This document shows positions 37,153 to 48,679 of a DNA stretch of 64,000 bases, one piece after another. The stretch comes from Inonotus obliquus (lineage: Eukaryota > Basidiomycota > Agaricomycetes > Hymenochaetales > Hymenochaetaceae). Below the pieces are notes generated by a model that ran no database searches, was not told the origin of the DNA, and saw only the letters and a list, made by a program, of their open reading frames with translations. A program made the position numbers and the translations under genes. Positions within the stretch are counted from its first letter, which is position 1. Each line of letters begins with the position of its first letter. The DNA is taken from assembly GCA_032164295.1 (NCBI GenBank), contig JAJHTX010000012.1, forward strand, positions 1,674,001-1,738,000, in the 5' to 3' direction.

Positions 37153-37237
37153 GGCAATATAGTGTAGTGGTCATCACTCAGGATTTTGATTACTTGACAG
37201 AATTCCTGGAACCCAGGTTCGAACCCTGGTATTGCCT
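37153..37237 (+). tRNA. tQ(UUG): tRNA-Gln (anticodon UUG) with a 13-nt intron
   Basis: The acceptor stem pairs GGCAATA with TATTGCC. The D-arm contains the A box TAGTGTAGTGG, and the T-arm contains the B box GGTTCGAACCC. The anticodon stem CAGGA/TCCTG frames TTTTGA, giving UUG at positions 34-36. A 13-nt intron follows position 37, the canonical place. The mature length is 72 nt. A TTTTT at 37,260-37,264 would terminate RNA polymerase III. It should decode CAA. Confidence 0.92.
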
Positions 37238-37259
37238 TCTTCAATGAACCTGCTAGGTC

Positions 37260-37264
37260 TTTTT
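37260..37264 (+). terminator. RNA polymerase III terminator
   Basis: Five consecutive T residues, 23 bases after the tRNA gene, the first T-run long enough for pol III termination. Confidence 0.6.
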
Positions 37265-37500
37265 GTGCTCGTGCTTGAGTATGTGGTAGTGCGGCACGTG
37301 GTCTAAAGTCCTGTCCACCTACGCGATCTACAATTCAAACGCGAGTTCCTAAATGAAGATGTTTTGGACAAGTTGTCATCTTTGATTCAAAATCTACATT
37401 ATATTTGAGAGGATCTAAGTATAGGTTTTCAGGCAGGATTTACACTAAAATGGGAAGGCATGTGTACCACAACGTTAACACGATGTCAACGATGATTCTA

Positions 37501-39209
37501 CTACCCTTGGAAGGCAACGCCTGTTTTTGACGTCTCTGCGAGGCCGCCTCCTGCGTAGCCAGTACCTAGCATGTCAACAAGTTAGAGTGGATTCAGGAGT
37601 TAGGATAGTCAGGATAAGACACTCATTCGACAGAAGACAATAATGGAGAGAATAAAACGAATCACCTTCTCGTTTCAACTCAACAATTTTTTCTTTCGGT
37701 GCGGGTGAATCGCAGACGACGCATTGAGAGGATGGGAGAACGAGTGTGTCGGTGCAGGTTTTGCAGATTATGTGTGAGCAGGTTTTCATTACTATTGCAT
37801 CGTATTGTTTGTTAGGTATGGAATGAGAATGACGAGGGAATGGGTGAGATGGGGAATGGGAGTGAGAGAGAGAAGGGACGGGGGGATGAAGAATGAGGAG
37901 GACGTACGGAATATGTGAATGTTGTTCGAGAGGCTCTTTTTGCAGGATGGACAGATTGCGTCTCGTCTGTCGGCTGGATTTTTGACTCCTGGTGGAAGAT
38001 CTTTGGGGTATGCGAACGTTACCGGGATGAGGGATTTCAGACTTCAATGAAACAAATTTAGCATAACCGTTCGGTTCATCACCTCAAACATGGAGCGAAA
38101 AAGAACGAAACGCACGAAATCTCGTGTCCCTCCTTCCCACCTTTACAACTAGTAATGAGTTTAACATCTTTCAAATCCTTGGGTACCGATCCAGGACCTC
38201 CAGTATATGTAGGCGTAAGAGAAGGTAACCAGAAGTCGGGAAGTTTGGCTTTCAGAGACTCGGCTTGTTCTTGTTTGATTTTACCAAGAGCCTCTTCTTC
38301 GGCGGAGGTGAGAAGGGAAGATATGTGTGTTGGAGAGGCGAGAGACGAGATCTTGCGCTTCGTCCCGCGAGCTGTGACGAAGGAAGGGGAGGAGTATTTG
38401 AGAGTAAGTGAAGCGTGGAGGACGGTCATGGTGAGAGGACGTACGTTCACTCGAGTCCTTGGCTTCACCTTCTAACTGTTCATCCTCCTTTACCTTCTCC
38501 TTACTATCCGTCTCTTTCCCCACCTCCTTCTCCTTCTCCTTCCCATTAGTCACATTTGAATTCGCCCCTGGCGTCGAACTTCCGCTCCCAATCCCACTTC
38601 CGATTCCAAGACCAAAACCTAACTGCCCACGCTCAAAATCCTTCAGGACACGCGCACGCGCCGCAGCTTTTGCTCGCGTTCTTTCTTCTTCTGCTTCTTT
38701 CTTTAAGGCTTCTAGGCGGGCTTTTTGGCGCTTGATGTCTTTCTTCTGGGTTACTGAGTTTGGATTGAATTAGCATTTCAATGATTAATCGTCGGGTTGG
38801 TAGGTGATAGATGTAGTTGATGATTCATTTTTTGTAGTCGAGGGTGATAGAGAGGGGATAAATGAGGTTGAGAGGGAGCAAGGAAGAGGAAAGGACGTAC
38901 ATAAATCCGAATAAATGCATTCCTTGCAAAACAAATGTCCTTCATTACACGCTACAGCTTCACGGGCCTTCTGGAGACAAAGTGCACAAGCATCAAAAGC
39001 ACGCATCGACTCGTTCCCCAGTCGTTGCTTTAGCAGGCCATCAAAGGTTCGGGATGAACGTAAATCAATTGTGAATCCCAAGTCAGTATTAGCGAAACGA
39101 ATATTGTGTGAGAAGGGGAACGCACGCGTTTTGTACCATATTCTAGTCTTTTGTATTCGTGATAGGAGAATATAGAAGATGCGGTGTTGTTTTTGCTGTG
39201 TTTCGTCAT
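37501..39209 (-). CDS. NOSIP: NOSIP-like RING/U-box ubiquitin ligase
   Basis: Seven exons (39209-39126, 39027-38901, 38753-38451, 38371-38116, 38041-37908, 37791-37666, 37565-37501) join in phase to 364 residues. The start MTKHSKNNTASSIFSYHE and the following RLGNESMRAFDACALCLQ, ACNEGHLFCKECIY form the N-terminal zinc-finger-like module of NOSIP. A charged coiled-coil with KKDIKRQKARLEALKKEAEEE comes next. The C-terminal half carries CPSCKKSL, CSHIICKTCTD and CVVCDSP, the second RING/U-box half. NOSIP proteins are nuclear E3 ligases associated with spliceosomes. Intron 1 and intron 4 use AAG acceptors; the open frame through intron 1 makes a naive call extend wrongly. Confidence 0.9.
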
Positions 39210-39301
39210 TTTTGGACTTGAAGAGGTTGTGATAGTAGGAGTCGAAGCGAGGCTGGAGGTCGATGCGTCGTTCAGCTTCATACTTCCATCACATACGAAA
39301 A
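39210..39301. promoter_or_regulatory. Compact bidirectional promoter, NOSIP/DUF952
   Basis: Only 92 bp lie between the two divergent start codons, so the genes must share promoter elements. No TATA box is evident. Confidence 0.6.
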
Positions 39302-39757
39302 ATGTCGGCACCATCGCCACTCCCCTCCTACATCTACAAAATCCTCCCAAACACCCCTCCTTATCAAGGCATACCCCAACCAATCCCCTCAGACTACGTC
39401 TTTCCAAAGACCCAACTCGACCTCACGGACGGTTTCGTCCATCTCAGTACTTCAAATCAACTCTCAAACACCCTCACACGATTCTACACCTCGAATGAAA
39501 ATCAAGAAAACTCAAAGGGCGTACAGTTGTTGAAGGTATATTATGATAGGTTGAGTAAATGGAAAATTGTCAAGTGGGAGGAGGCGAGGAGCAGTGGGGA
39601 GGTGTTCCCGCATTTGTATGCGGAGTTGGAAGGGCAGTATGTTGCTGCGATCAAGGTTGCTAAAAGGAAATCGGAAGAGGAGGGAGGAGAAGGGAAGGAG
39701 GAGAGCTGGGAGGAGGTTGTGAGGAGGTTGAGGGATGAGGGGTGGTTGAAGGATTGA
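39302..39757 (+). CDS. DUF952 family protein
   Basis: Intronless frame of 151 residues, one of the few intronless genes in the window. It shows the DUF952 pattern: YIYKILP at the start, LDLTDGFVHLSTSNQLSNTL, LLKVYYDRL, WKIVKWEE and FPHLYAELEG. These small cytosolic proteins resemble the PARP/ADP-ribosyltransferase-like fold group, but their reaction is not established. The C-terminal lysine/glutamate-rich tail is extra. The ATG at 39,302 is chosen because the conserved domain starts 8 residues later; an in-frame upstream ATG at 39,263 lies in the shared promoter. Confidence 0.9.
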   Translation: MSAPSPLPSYIYKILPNTPPYQGIPQPIPSDYVFPKTQLDLTDGFVHLSTSNQLSNTLTRFYTSNENQENSKGVQLLKVYYDRLSKWKIVKWEEARSSGEVFPHLYAELEGQYVAAIKVAKRKSEEEGGEGKEESWEEVVRRLRDEGWLKD

Positions 39758-39978
39758 ATTTTGAAGGTGAGGGATGTGTTTCGGTTACGGAGGTATGTAT
39801 TCACGGTGTTCTGATGTACAAGCTGATACTAGCTAAGCATGCATCGTCTAGGATTAAAGGAATATGTACGACTACGATGAGAAATATGCATGCATACATG
39901 TACAATGTGTCCAACTGATAGCAGTAGCAATAGCGAGGAAAACTGTACGATAGCGATGTCGACGACTGAGAATATCAA

Positions 39979-41928
39979 TCAAATCACCCCTCCACAACTC
40001 GGACAGAGCAATCCCTCATCTTCCACAACCCACCTCTTTATTTCATCCTGCGACTTCCCCTTCGATCTTCCCCTTTCTATGTTTCCCTCGCCCTCCTCTT
40101 CCTCGCTTTCACTCGCCCTCAGAGGTAAACCTAACATTTTCACTAACCCCTCCTCACTTACCTCTGCAAATGCCTCTCCACCTCTTACAACTCTGTCAAC
40201 AATACTCCTCGCCCTACTCACAAATGCAATATTTCCACTGACGCATCCAAGCTCCTCGTCTAACCCTGTCACCTCCGTATCACCCCTCACCATAGGAGAT
40301 CGAGCAAGTGCAAGAAGAGATGGTGGCAGGAGGTCGTATCGACTGAATGTTTGACGATCTCTTGGTTTGGTAGATGGAAATGGAGGAGTTTGTGAGGTGG
40401 ATTCGTTGATAGGCGATATTCGTGAACTTCGTGAGTTGGAACGGAGGGAACGTGAGAAATCTGGCGGGACGGGTTTTTCAGAGTCGCGTTTTGTTGATCC
40501 TGGAAGTGTACGTTCGAATTGTAATGCCCGGGGTAACTTTCCCTTTTGTTTATCAGCACTCTTTCCCGAGCGAGTTGAGTTTTTCCGTGTTCTAGGAGTC
40601 GTTTGTGAGTTAAGTGGTTCATGAGCTGCTTGAGAAGGAGGAAATTTATGGGTCCAGCTAGTTCCTCTTAGACACGACGCGTGGTATGCTTTGAAGCATT
40701 TTTTCCGAGGACAAAAGTGCATAGGAGAGGAGATATCAGGGTTATAGGGAACACCACAAAGGCATGTTGAAGACATTTTCGGCTATTGAGGTGTGCAGTG
40801 TTGTTTGTCCAGCGAAGCAGCCGGTGAAAGTTTAAAGATTAACACGAACTTTGATAGTTTTCTTGTAGATGTCGAACGTATACCGTACGTAGAACGTCTC
40901 ATCCGTAATTAATGGTGGGTCGGCGCTGCGATCATCGAAGTTTACCACAAGTGCGATGTCTGCCGGGGCAGACTAAATCAGCGCTTCACCCTTGGACGAA
41001 TTCGCAAGGAGAGATCCCTCCGGTTGAGCATGACATACACACCTTGAAAACAGGATGAATGAACAAAATCGGATAACTTGGACCGAAGCCGTTCCATCCG
41101 ACCGAAGGTTGTGAAGGTTCTATGAAGCAAATTTCGTCAGTGAAAGCACCTGGTGGAATTGATTAATGAACATTGGCAGACTGACAATGATTTGTTCTCC
41201 GCAGCGACCTCACTCCCTGACCAAAGCCAATGGACTTTCGTCCATACCTTCAAGAATCCGGGATCCGTTGATTAGACGAAGGATAATACAGGAAGGCAGT
41301 ATATTGAATGTCTTGTATAAAATCGAACGCACGCACGTACCTCAGAAGGATCATGTTCTTTAGACCTAATTTCAACAATTTGTCCGACCCAGTACTCATG
41401 GATGAATTCTGGAAAATGTCGATTTGGGTGAGGTGGGACGATTAGGCCGCTGACGCATTACAGAAAAAGAGGTTTCAGGAGGAAATAGCAGAGAGTGTGA
41501 TGAGGTTAAATCAGAATCCAGGATACTTTATGAATGTTGGATAGGATGAGGAGCGAAGTACTTACTATCCACCGACTTGAAAAATCACTGGTTCGTTATT
41601 CTTATCTTTCACTAGAGCATTTAATAAAAATGAAACCTTCATCAATAAGAGTATACAACCTGAGGTAAGTAAACGTACCAGCAAAACTCCTAAACCGGGC
41701 CGTCCACTTGGAAAACTCCTCCGGACTTGGTCGTCTCCTCTCCATTTCATCCACTTCCAATTCATCCTCCTCCATCATTTCCATTTCCATTGCACCATTA
41801 TTTGCTTTAGTCTTGTCTCTGTTTCGATCCCGTGCTTGAGGTGAAGTTTGCTGATGTTTCTTAGGAGGACGAGTAAGACGTGGTGTTTTACGTCGGCGTA
41901 AGTTGTTAGTGTTTCGTGTTCGGGGCAT
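39979..41928 (-). CDS. BAH-domain and split zinc-finger protein 1
   Basis: Seven exons (41928-41679, 41611-41566, 41449-41341, 41247-41186, 41119-41043, 40959-40850, 40782-39979) join in phase to 485 residues. A basic N-terminus (MPRTRNTNNLRRRKTPR) leads into a BAH fold: VIFQVGGYGLIVPP, FIHEYWVGQIVEIRSKEHDP, VWTKVHWLW, LSDFVHSSCF and ITDETFYVRYTFD. The last exon starts a PHD-like finger: CLCG, then HFCPRKKCFKAYHASC. The final Cys pair (LLCPSCGG) lies at the extreme C-terminus about 215 residues later. BAH modules read nucleosomes or histone marks, so a nuclear chromatin role is likely. It is a tandem paralogue of the gene at 42.5 kb, with exons 2 to 6 of identical length. Confidence 0.85.
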
Positions 41929-42534
41929 CGCCTTTTCGTAGAGATATGGAGGTAGGAGTATAATAGACTTGAGGGTTTGATGTAGATTAGGTTGGGAATA
42001 CTTCGACTTCGTGTATTCGGACACGCGCTAGGAGAACGAAAAGCGAGAAGAGAATCGAGGAACAAGCAGAGAAGCCGCCCCTCGCAGTGGTCCAAGTCCA
42101 CTAGTATAACCCGGTATAGTGGTCGTAGAGTGGATTGTAGCTCGCGATTGAAGGAAGAGGAAAGCTCCGGAACGCCAGACTTTGACTCAAGTTTTTATAC
42201 TCCCCTTGCAAAAGAAGAAAACTTGAGTCATCCAGATATTATCTTAAATCTCAATTGTTAGCGACAATGGAGGGATACATTGAGGTGAAGGGTGAGCTGC
42301 GCGTCCGACGCGTCGGGTAACTGCGGCAAGTCACTCGTGAGAATAACGGAAGCAAATTCATAAACAAATGGCGTGGAAATTGTCATTGTGCTGGATGCAA
42401 GCTAGTTGTGGTTGGATACAACATATACAGGAAGGTGATTGGATAGTAGTATAGAAAGCAAGAGCACCGATAAAGCAGGAAAACGCAAAAACAAGCAACA
42501 CCCAATAGCCCGAATACACTCAGCCATGCGGTAT
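41929..42534. other. Spacer between the tandem BAH genes
   Basis: About 600 bp holding the promoter of BAH gene 1 and the 3' end of BAH gene 2. It contains the 13-bp inverted repeat listed separately. No coding signal is seen. Confidence 0.5.
42183..42230. promoter_or_regulatory. 13-bp perfect inverted repeat with two TGASTCA sites
   Basis: TGACTCAAGTTTT (42,183-42,195) is repeated in inverse as AAAACTTGAGTCA (42,218-42,230) with a 22-nt spacer. Each arm carries a TGACTCA/TGAGTCA core, the binding motif of Gcn4/AP-1-type bZIP factors. It lies about 255-300 bp upstream of the start of BAH gene 1. A promoter operator is the natural reading; a hairpin in a 3' UTR is an alternative. Confidence 0.5.
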
Positions 42535-44082
42535 CTAGATCGCACCTTTACAGATTGGACACAAAAATAAGTTCACGTCCTTCACAGCCCACTGAGTCAC
42601 AGTCTTCACATCAATATCTTCATCCTCCCTATCCTCCTCTCCTGGAATCTCCAAAAACGCGCGCCACTTGCCTGGTAACCATTCATCCTTCTCAACGACA
42701 TTCCTTACGAGTTTACGCGCACGAGTCACGGCGGCGAGGTTGCCTGTCACGCAGGACCATTCAAACGGAAGGTCCGTGCCGAGTCCTTTAACCATGGGTG
42801 AACGTGCAAGGGCGAGGAGTTCAGGTGGAAGGGATGCATGCTTGGAGGTGCTGTCGGGTGTGACGAGTGTCCGGGTACTTGATGCGTTAGAATCAGGCGG
42901 CCGAAGTCTGTCATTCTCCTCGCTATTATCATCTTCATCATCGGAGCTGGGTAATGTTCGTTCGAATTGTAGAGCCCTTCGCTTCTGAAGCGATTGAAGG
43001 TCCTTATGTGGTTTCTCGACAAACCCTTCTTCCAGTAAACACCCTGCATGAAACGCCCGACAACACCCTTTCCGTGGACAGAAATGCATGACTGCAGTTT
43101 CGTTCGCGTTGTACACTTCGCCGCAAAAGCAGGTGGCAGTGGGCTTTGACTACCGGCCGCCTTCAGATCCATTTGAGAAGCCAAGAAGAAAATACGACTT
43201 ACCTTAAGCTCCCGCTTCTTCACAGAGTACGTGCTTCTATAATAGAACGTCTCGTCGCTGATTGCCTTCGGCTCTGCATCTGACTCGACATAAGGAGCGA
43301 CTCGTGCGATATCTTAAAACCGAAACAGCAGGTCTCAGTATTCCTCGAAGGCGAACGACGTACAGGTTGCTTACCTGCAAAGCACAAAGTATGAACAAAA
43401 TCAAGGTGGTCAGAAAGGATCCGTTCCATCCCGCCGAATAGCGATGGGTCTCTGAGCCGCAAAAATATCAGTGTAATCGACGTAATTGGCACGCGCCAGA
43501 CCAGATTCTCAGAGTGAGAAGTCAAACTTACATGTTATACTTCGCCTTTAAAAGGTCATTAACGGACCAGAGCCACTGGACGCTAACCCAAACCTGGTAT
43601 CACGTAGTAATCGCAACTAAGCACAAAAAGAGCGCCCGTCAATCTGAGTTGCTTACCTCTGCCGGATCCTCGTTCCTCGATCGAATTTCTTTAATCTTCC
43701 CCACCCAATAGTCCCGCAGTTCCAACGGGTCAGAGGGGTTAGCTCCCTCAGGAAGCACAAGAGCACTAACCAGTTCATGAGTCTCATTTTCAACAACCAA
43801 AAACCGAAGCGCTTACTAGGACTGTATAGGAAATCGATGTTGCTCACCGGCCCTGTCCGTGACTGCAGTAAATTCGTGAATATGAAATAATATCAGAGGA
43901 AGCAAGAAAGGGAACATACCCATAAAACAACTGTAGGCGTTCATATTTTCCCATTCTTCTCTGGTAGGAGCTGTAGGTTCACCGCCGGTGAAGGTAGGAT
44001 CGGGCAGAAGCGTTTTTCTTGAAGGAGGGGTAGAGGATCTAGTGGTCTTTGAACGAGTCATTCTTTTTCGTTTTGAAGGCAT
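42535..44082 (-). CDS. BAH-domain and split zinc-finger protein 2
   Basis: Seven exons (44082-43920, 43862-43817, 43765-43657, 43593-43532, 43451-43375, 43312-43203, 43149-42535) join in phase to 393 residues. Exons 2-6 (46, 109, 62, 77, 110 nt) match BAH gene 1 exactly in length, so the pair arose by tandem duplication. The BAH fold includes LVLPEGANPSDPLELRDYWV, VWVSVQWLW, GGMERILSDHLDFVHTLCF and ISDETFYYRSTYSVKK. The zinc-binding part is CFCG, HFCPRKGCCRAFHAGC, and then CPICKG at the very end about 125 residues later. Exon 7 has two in-frame acceptors 6 nt apart (TAG and AAG). A chromatin-reader role is inferred from the BAH domain. Confidence 0.85.
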
Positions 44083-44372
44083 TGTTGTTGGGGGAAAGGG
44101 GGCACTGGTACCCTTGAAATTCCGTCTAAGGTTGATAGTCCTTCTTTTCCTTATCATGACAACCGGTAGCAGTAAAAGACTGGCAGCATTACAACAATGT
44201 CCCTCGTCGAATATGGTGGTAAGTGGGAGAGATTGAAACAGATCAGAAGAAGCAAGGATCAACTTAGCAGGCGTGAGAAAGCCTTTCCATAATCGCAGCC
44301 CTGGAGTCGACTGCTGCGCCCTTTGCCTCGCGTCTCTCGTTCATAATCTCATCCTTCGTCCAACCAAAGCGA
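44083..44372. promoter_or_regulatory. Bidirectional promoter, BAH2/Yop1-like
   Basis: 290 bp between two divergent start codons. No TATA element or strong motif was recognised. Confidence 0.5.
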
Positions 44373-45550
44373 TGCTCATTTACTTTACATCGAGAGTCAT
44401 CAGGCAAGCAATCTGCGCTTTCTCGTGTATACGAAACAGCAAATGTTGACTTCGGAGTGATGATTATGCACACAGCTCAACGGTCGCGTTCTTATATCCG
44501 GGATACGCGTCATTCAAGTGCCTCTCGCAGCGTCCTGCGTCTGAAGTTGAACTAGAGAGATGGTTGATGTACTGGTCAGTACTTGGGTGCATTGTCGGTG
44601 TTGAGTACGTAGCAGAATGGTTGATCTCATGGTGAGTACATGTACGCCACTTTATGATAATGCTGCGGAAGCACCAAGTTTCCGTTCGTTGTTTCTGGAG
44701 GCTTGCTACTTCGATGTGATTACTGTTTCTCGCAAAACTCGGTTGGCTGATATTCATGACTAGGTTACCGCTTTATTATCCACTGAAGACTATCTTTCTC
44801 CTATACCTCTCATTACCCCAAACCCAGGGTTCCTCCTATCTTTACGTCAACTACCTCCAGCCATTCCTACACACACACGAAGCTGACATCGATGCAACAC
44901 TCGTCAAGCTCAAAGCACGCGTCTATTCTTACTTCCAAGAGAAATTCCGTCACATCTGGAGTGCTATCCTAGGCTCCCTTGGTCAACAAGAGGGCGAGCA
45001 GCCTGGTGCTGAGGCGGCATCAGATATTGCTCAACTGCCTAGTGTTGGTGACCCTGTTTCGGGACCGACGCAGCTTCTTGGAGGGTTGTGGAGGAGCTAT
45101 GGACCATCGATCGTCGCGTCGGGTGCATCGTTATTCACGATGGCAAGTGCCGCGGTTGCTGCGAGGCAGGTACACGTGTCACCTCAGCGCCTTCCCCCGC
45201 AGCAACCTCGTTCTGGAAGCTCCCCTGGACATCCCAGAAGCGTTTCACAAACGCTGGCGGAAAGACGAAGGCAGCTTGAGGCTGAACTCGCTTCTCTTCC
45301 TCCGATGGATGAGTATCCGCCGCATAGTGGTGGTAACGGTAACAACTCTTCGGGTGAGGAATCGGAATCATTGTCACCGCGTTCGCGAAATGGTGCGTAT
45401 GAAGAGATAGAAGTGCCAAGTGATGTTGAGGGGTATGATGCTGGACCGTCAGGGTCAACCCCCGCTGGCGCACATCCTGGTGCGACGAGACGGACGAGTT
45501 GGTTTGGGTGGGGTGGGCCTGCGGTTACCCCGGAGAAGAAGAATGAGTGA
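44373..45550 (+). CDS. YOP1: Yop1/REEP/HVA22-family ER-shaping membrane protein
   Basis: Three exons (44373-44404, 44476-44631, 44764-45550) join in phase to 324 residues. The TB2/DP1/HVA22 domain covers FLYPGYASFKCLSQRP, ERWLMYWSVLGCIVGVEY, LISWLPLYYPLKTIFLLYL and LPQTQGSSYLYVNYLQPFL, with its reticulon-like hairpins. Such proteins insert as wedges in the outer leaflet and stabilise tubular ER. An amphipathic helix (ATLVKLKARVYSYFQEKF) follows. The last 170 residues are disordered and serine/proline-rich, much longer than in yeast Yop1 and closer to the larger REEP forms. The first intron begins GC (AG/GCAAGC), a GC-AG intron; an ORF caller starting at 44,756 misses the first 63 residues. 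Confidence 0.9.
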
Positions 45551-47263
45551 GAGTTGGGTTAGTTACTGATGTGAGAGGTGCTTTCGACCTAATTTCTCTG
45601 ACGCTATTATGAATATTAACCGGAGTTGTATTATATCCATTGACCTCTGAGTGCCACTGCTGATCAACGGCATCACTTGAAAATAGGGGAATCAGGACTA
45701 TGCTTTACTCATGACGTATCACGCTACCAGGTCTATTCGCCGACGGCACTCTGATTTATTCTGTTTCGGCACGATAGTACATACCTGCATGGACAAGAAC
45801 TCACCGAGAAGCCAAGAACACCAGTATACGAGAGTATCAAGGTATCAAACGCGGGTACAAGCGATGCTAATATTGTCGTTTTGATTATACCTCAACGTTC
45901 GGCGGACCGAAGTTCCAAGTGCATTACCTCCCATTTCCGAGTACCGACATAGCATCTTTCCGTTAATATTGCATCCCATATGTACTTCCCATATTTCCGA
46001 GGATGAAGTCGGGAGTCGGGATTCGACAATGCACATACGCATGTGCAATATCTCCGCCTTTTGATTGTGGATTGATATACGGCCGACGATCCGCACGAAG
46101 TTTCGTCCCTTTCCTTTCTAGATCTGTCCAGATGACAATGGTATGACTGGGAGTGAAGATGAAGGGCGCGCCGTATGCCGAAGTTTCATGTAAAGTGCGA
46201 TTTATTTTGGGGTTGGATTTGAAAATTGGACATTGGCTGCATGAATCTCAGGAACGAGACTCCCGCTATTAAAAAGGAAAGTCAAGGAAGGCTTACTCAA
46301 AGTCTCGGAAATTATTGGTATTACTATTAACATTGCTATTTTTGTGTTAGTCCACAGTGGTTCAAGACAAGGTAGCTCTACATCGAACAAAGTCCGTGTC
46401 TTCGCGAAAAGGAAGTGAACAAGCGAGGCAACAGAACATCGATATCGCGCATCGTCGCACATGATTGATACTTAGCGAAGGGAAAGTTCGAGCGGGCTTG
46501 GTATGTGCGACGCGACCGAGAGAAACATGTGACCGCGGTGGGTGCTGTGTTTCGATATTTGTATCTATATTTATCCTTCAATCCTGTGACATGCCCTAGG
46601 TTCGAAAAATCAGTACCCTCCTGATTCGGACATAATGCGCTCGCAGGAGTACTTACTATGCAGTACTCCCGTGATGGCGGCATGACCATACCGGAAGATC
46701 ACTCGTAGATCCGCATGACGCGGCATTATCCCTCTCCACACCCGCATCAATCCCCGATAATGGCAGGACGGAGCCTGTGGTAGGATTTTATTCTCAGTAT
46801 CAGGGTCTAGCGCTCATGACGTTGCACTTGATGTTGGTTTTTGATGAGTCTAGCGGTCTTTGGCCTCTAGGATTCCTTGTATGGATGAAACCTCGTGCAA
46901 CAGTCGACGAGTGTGTCTTTTTGAGAATCGCGAATTTTGTTTATGTGCGACGACGACTCGGAGGACGACTAGTGGTGCTAGTGTGATGTTCGACGCCTCG
47001 GAACTAGAAGGAAAGATAAATTCAAGGAAACAAAGTAAGGAAATCGAGCGGGTGACTCGGCTGCGAGGAGGGTGTCATGTATCAATGTTTCGCTTGATCT
47101 CTCGACAAATGACTGGGATGTATGGGAATATCTTGCCGAACGACAGGTGGGAACTGGGAAAAGAATGGAGCCCACAAGATGATCCGTGCCAAGGCTTATG
47201 TTTGCCTCCCTTTCGGGATATGAATACGAGTTTATGGAGAGGCTGTATCGTGGCCGTCCAAGG
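45551..47263. other. Intergenic region, no gene seen
   Basis: About 1.7 kb between the Yop1-like gene and thaumatin-like gene 2. Several short frames on both strands overlap without codon bias or splice logic. Confidence 0.45.
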
Positions 47264-47270
47264 TATAAAA
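47264..47270 (+). promoter_or_regulatory. TATA box of the second thaumatin-like gene
   Basis: TATAAAA followed by further A residues, 127 bp before the ATG, placed comparably to the TATA box of the first copy. Confidence 0.6.
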
Positions 47271-47390
47271 AGGCTTGGTGAAATGGGGACAACTCTTTCT
47301 TTAGGCACCTCCTCGAGACGCCTTTGCTACCCATTGCAGCCCTCTTCTGAGCCTTGTATAACTTTTATTTGTCGACTATCGTCAAACATC

Positions 47391-48679
47391 ATGAAACTGC
47401 TCACCTCGTCTTCTTCATTGGCTGTGGCTCTCGCTCTTGCGAATGCTGGAGGAGTCACTGCTAGAACGTTCACTGTTGCCAATAATTGCCCATTTACTAT
47501 TTGGTGCGTTTTCAACTAATCGAGTTCACTTCAACATAAAGTGGTAGCTGACTATGGGGTTCATTTGCAGGCCAGCGGTATGTCAGATCGTCACGAAAAG
47601 ATTTGTGCGGATGTTCCTGATGTCCTTTCAATTCAGCTCTTCACGGATTTGAACGTAGCAGCTAACGTACCAAGCCAACCAACAGGGTCCGTATTTCCCT
47701 CCATCCCACCCCACCCAACCCCACTCTCCACTCGCATCCTCATCTTGGTCCTCGTCTATACTACCTCCCTTGATTCTTTCACTCACTTTAATTCTATGTA
47801 GGTGGGAACAGGGAGCATTCCAATCTGTCTCGTTCTTCGTCCCAGATAACTGGAAGGCAGGAAGGATCTGGGGAAGGAGGAACTGTGATTTCAGTTCGAA
47901 CCCTGGACCGAACTCGTGTGCAACCGGCGGATGCAATGGAGGATTGGAATGTGACCCGCGTACCGGGACGGTGAGTGTGGCTTCCTAAGCTGATCCCGGT
48001 TTGGGGTGATGAATAATATATGGTGTATTGTAGGGTGTCCCCCCAGTTACTGTCGCGGAGTGGACGCTTCAGGGGGATGGAAATAGAGATTTCTATGATG
48101 GTATGTTGTCCACATTTATCCATGCGTCCGGCTCATCGTCACAATGATTTGTCATGATATAGTTTCTCTTGTTGATGGATATGACTTGCCGATGAGCATA
48201 TCGACTAATGTTGGATGCCCAGTTGCGAGTTGCGGTGTCGATCTCGGCCCGAACTGTATGTCATCCGATCAGTCTGGAAATATGTGCAAGATGTTTCTCA
48301 CACTTATTCACTTTTGATTGAAGGTCCTGATCCTCTGAAGGGGCCGTTCGATTCCACGGGCTTCCCTCTTGGATGCAAAAGCGCATGTTTTGCAAACCTC
48401 GACGGCAACCCTCGTACGTCTTCCTCTCATCGTACGCAGGCTGCGTCGTTCCGTGTTACTGATATTGTCTTCCCTTTCACAGAGGACTCGGCAAACTGCT
48501 GCACAGGTTCCCACAATACAGCCGAAACCTGCCCTCCCGGAGGCGTCCAATTCTACGATTACTTCAAGGGTAACTGTCCCAATGCGTACGCATATGCCTT
48601 TGACGAGGGAAGTGGAACTGCGCTGTGGACGTGTGATTCGGGTCTGAATGCGGATTATACACTTACCTTCTGTCCATGA
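47391..48679 (+). CDS. Thaumatin-like protein 2 (GH152 family), secreted
   Basis: Eight exons (47391-47503, 47571-47577, 47637-47686, 47802-47970, 48034-48100, 48163-48255, 48324-48413, 48483-48679) give 261 residues. A signal peptide (LAVALALANAGGVTA) precedes RTFTVANNCPFTIWPA. The REDDD cleft residues are conserved (R in AGRIWGRR, E in VAEWTL, FYDVSLVDGYD, YAFDEG). The coding exons after the first are identical in length to thaumatin-like gene 1, including the 7-nt exon 2, so the genes are recent paralogues. The role is probably secreted beta-glucan binding or hydrolysis in wall remodelling; the substrate is inferred. It ends at FCP with a TGA and has no anchor tail. Confidence 0.93.

Noticed and set aside
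39030..39407. Longer first exon for the NOSIP gene from upstream minus-strand ATGs
   Set aside because: The NOSIP start MTKHSKN is at 39,209 and the open frame past 39,126 is intronic; extension would overlap the DUF952 gene.
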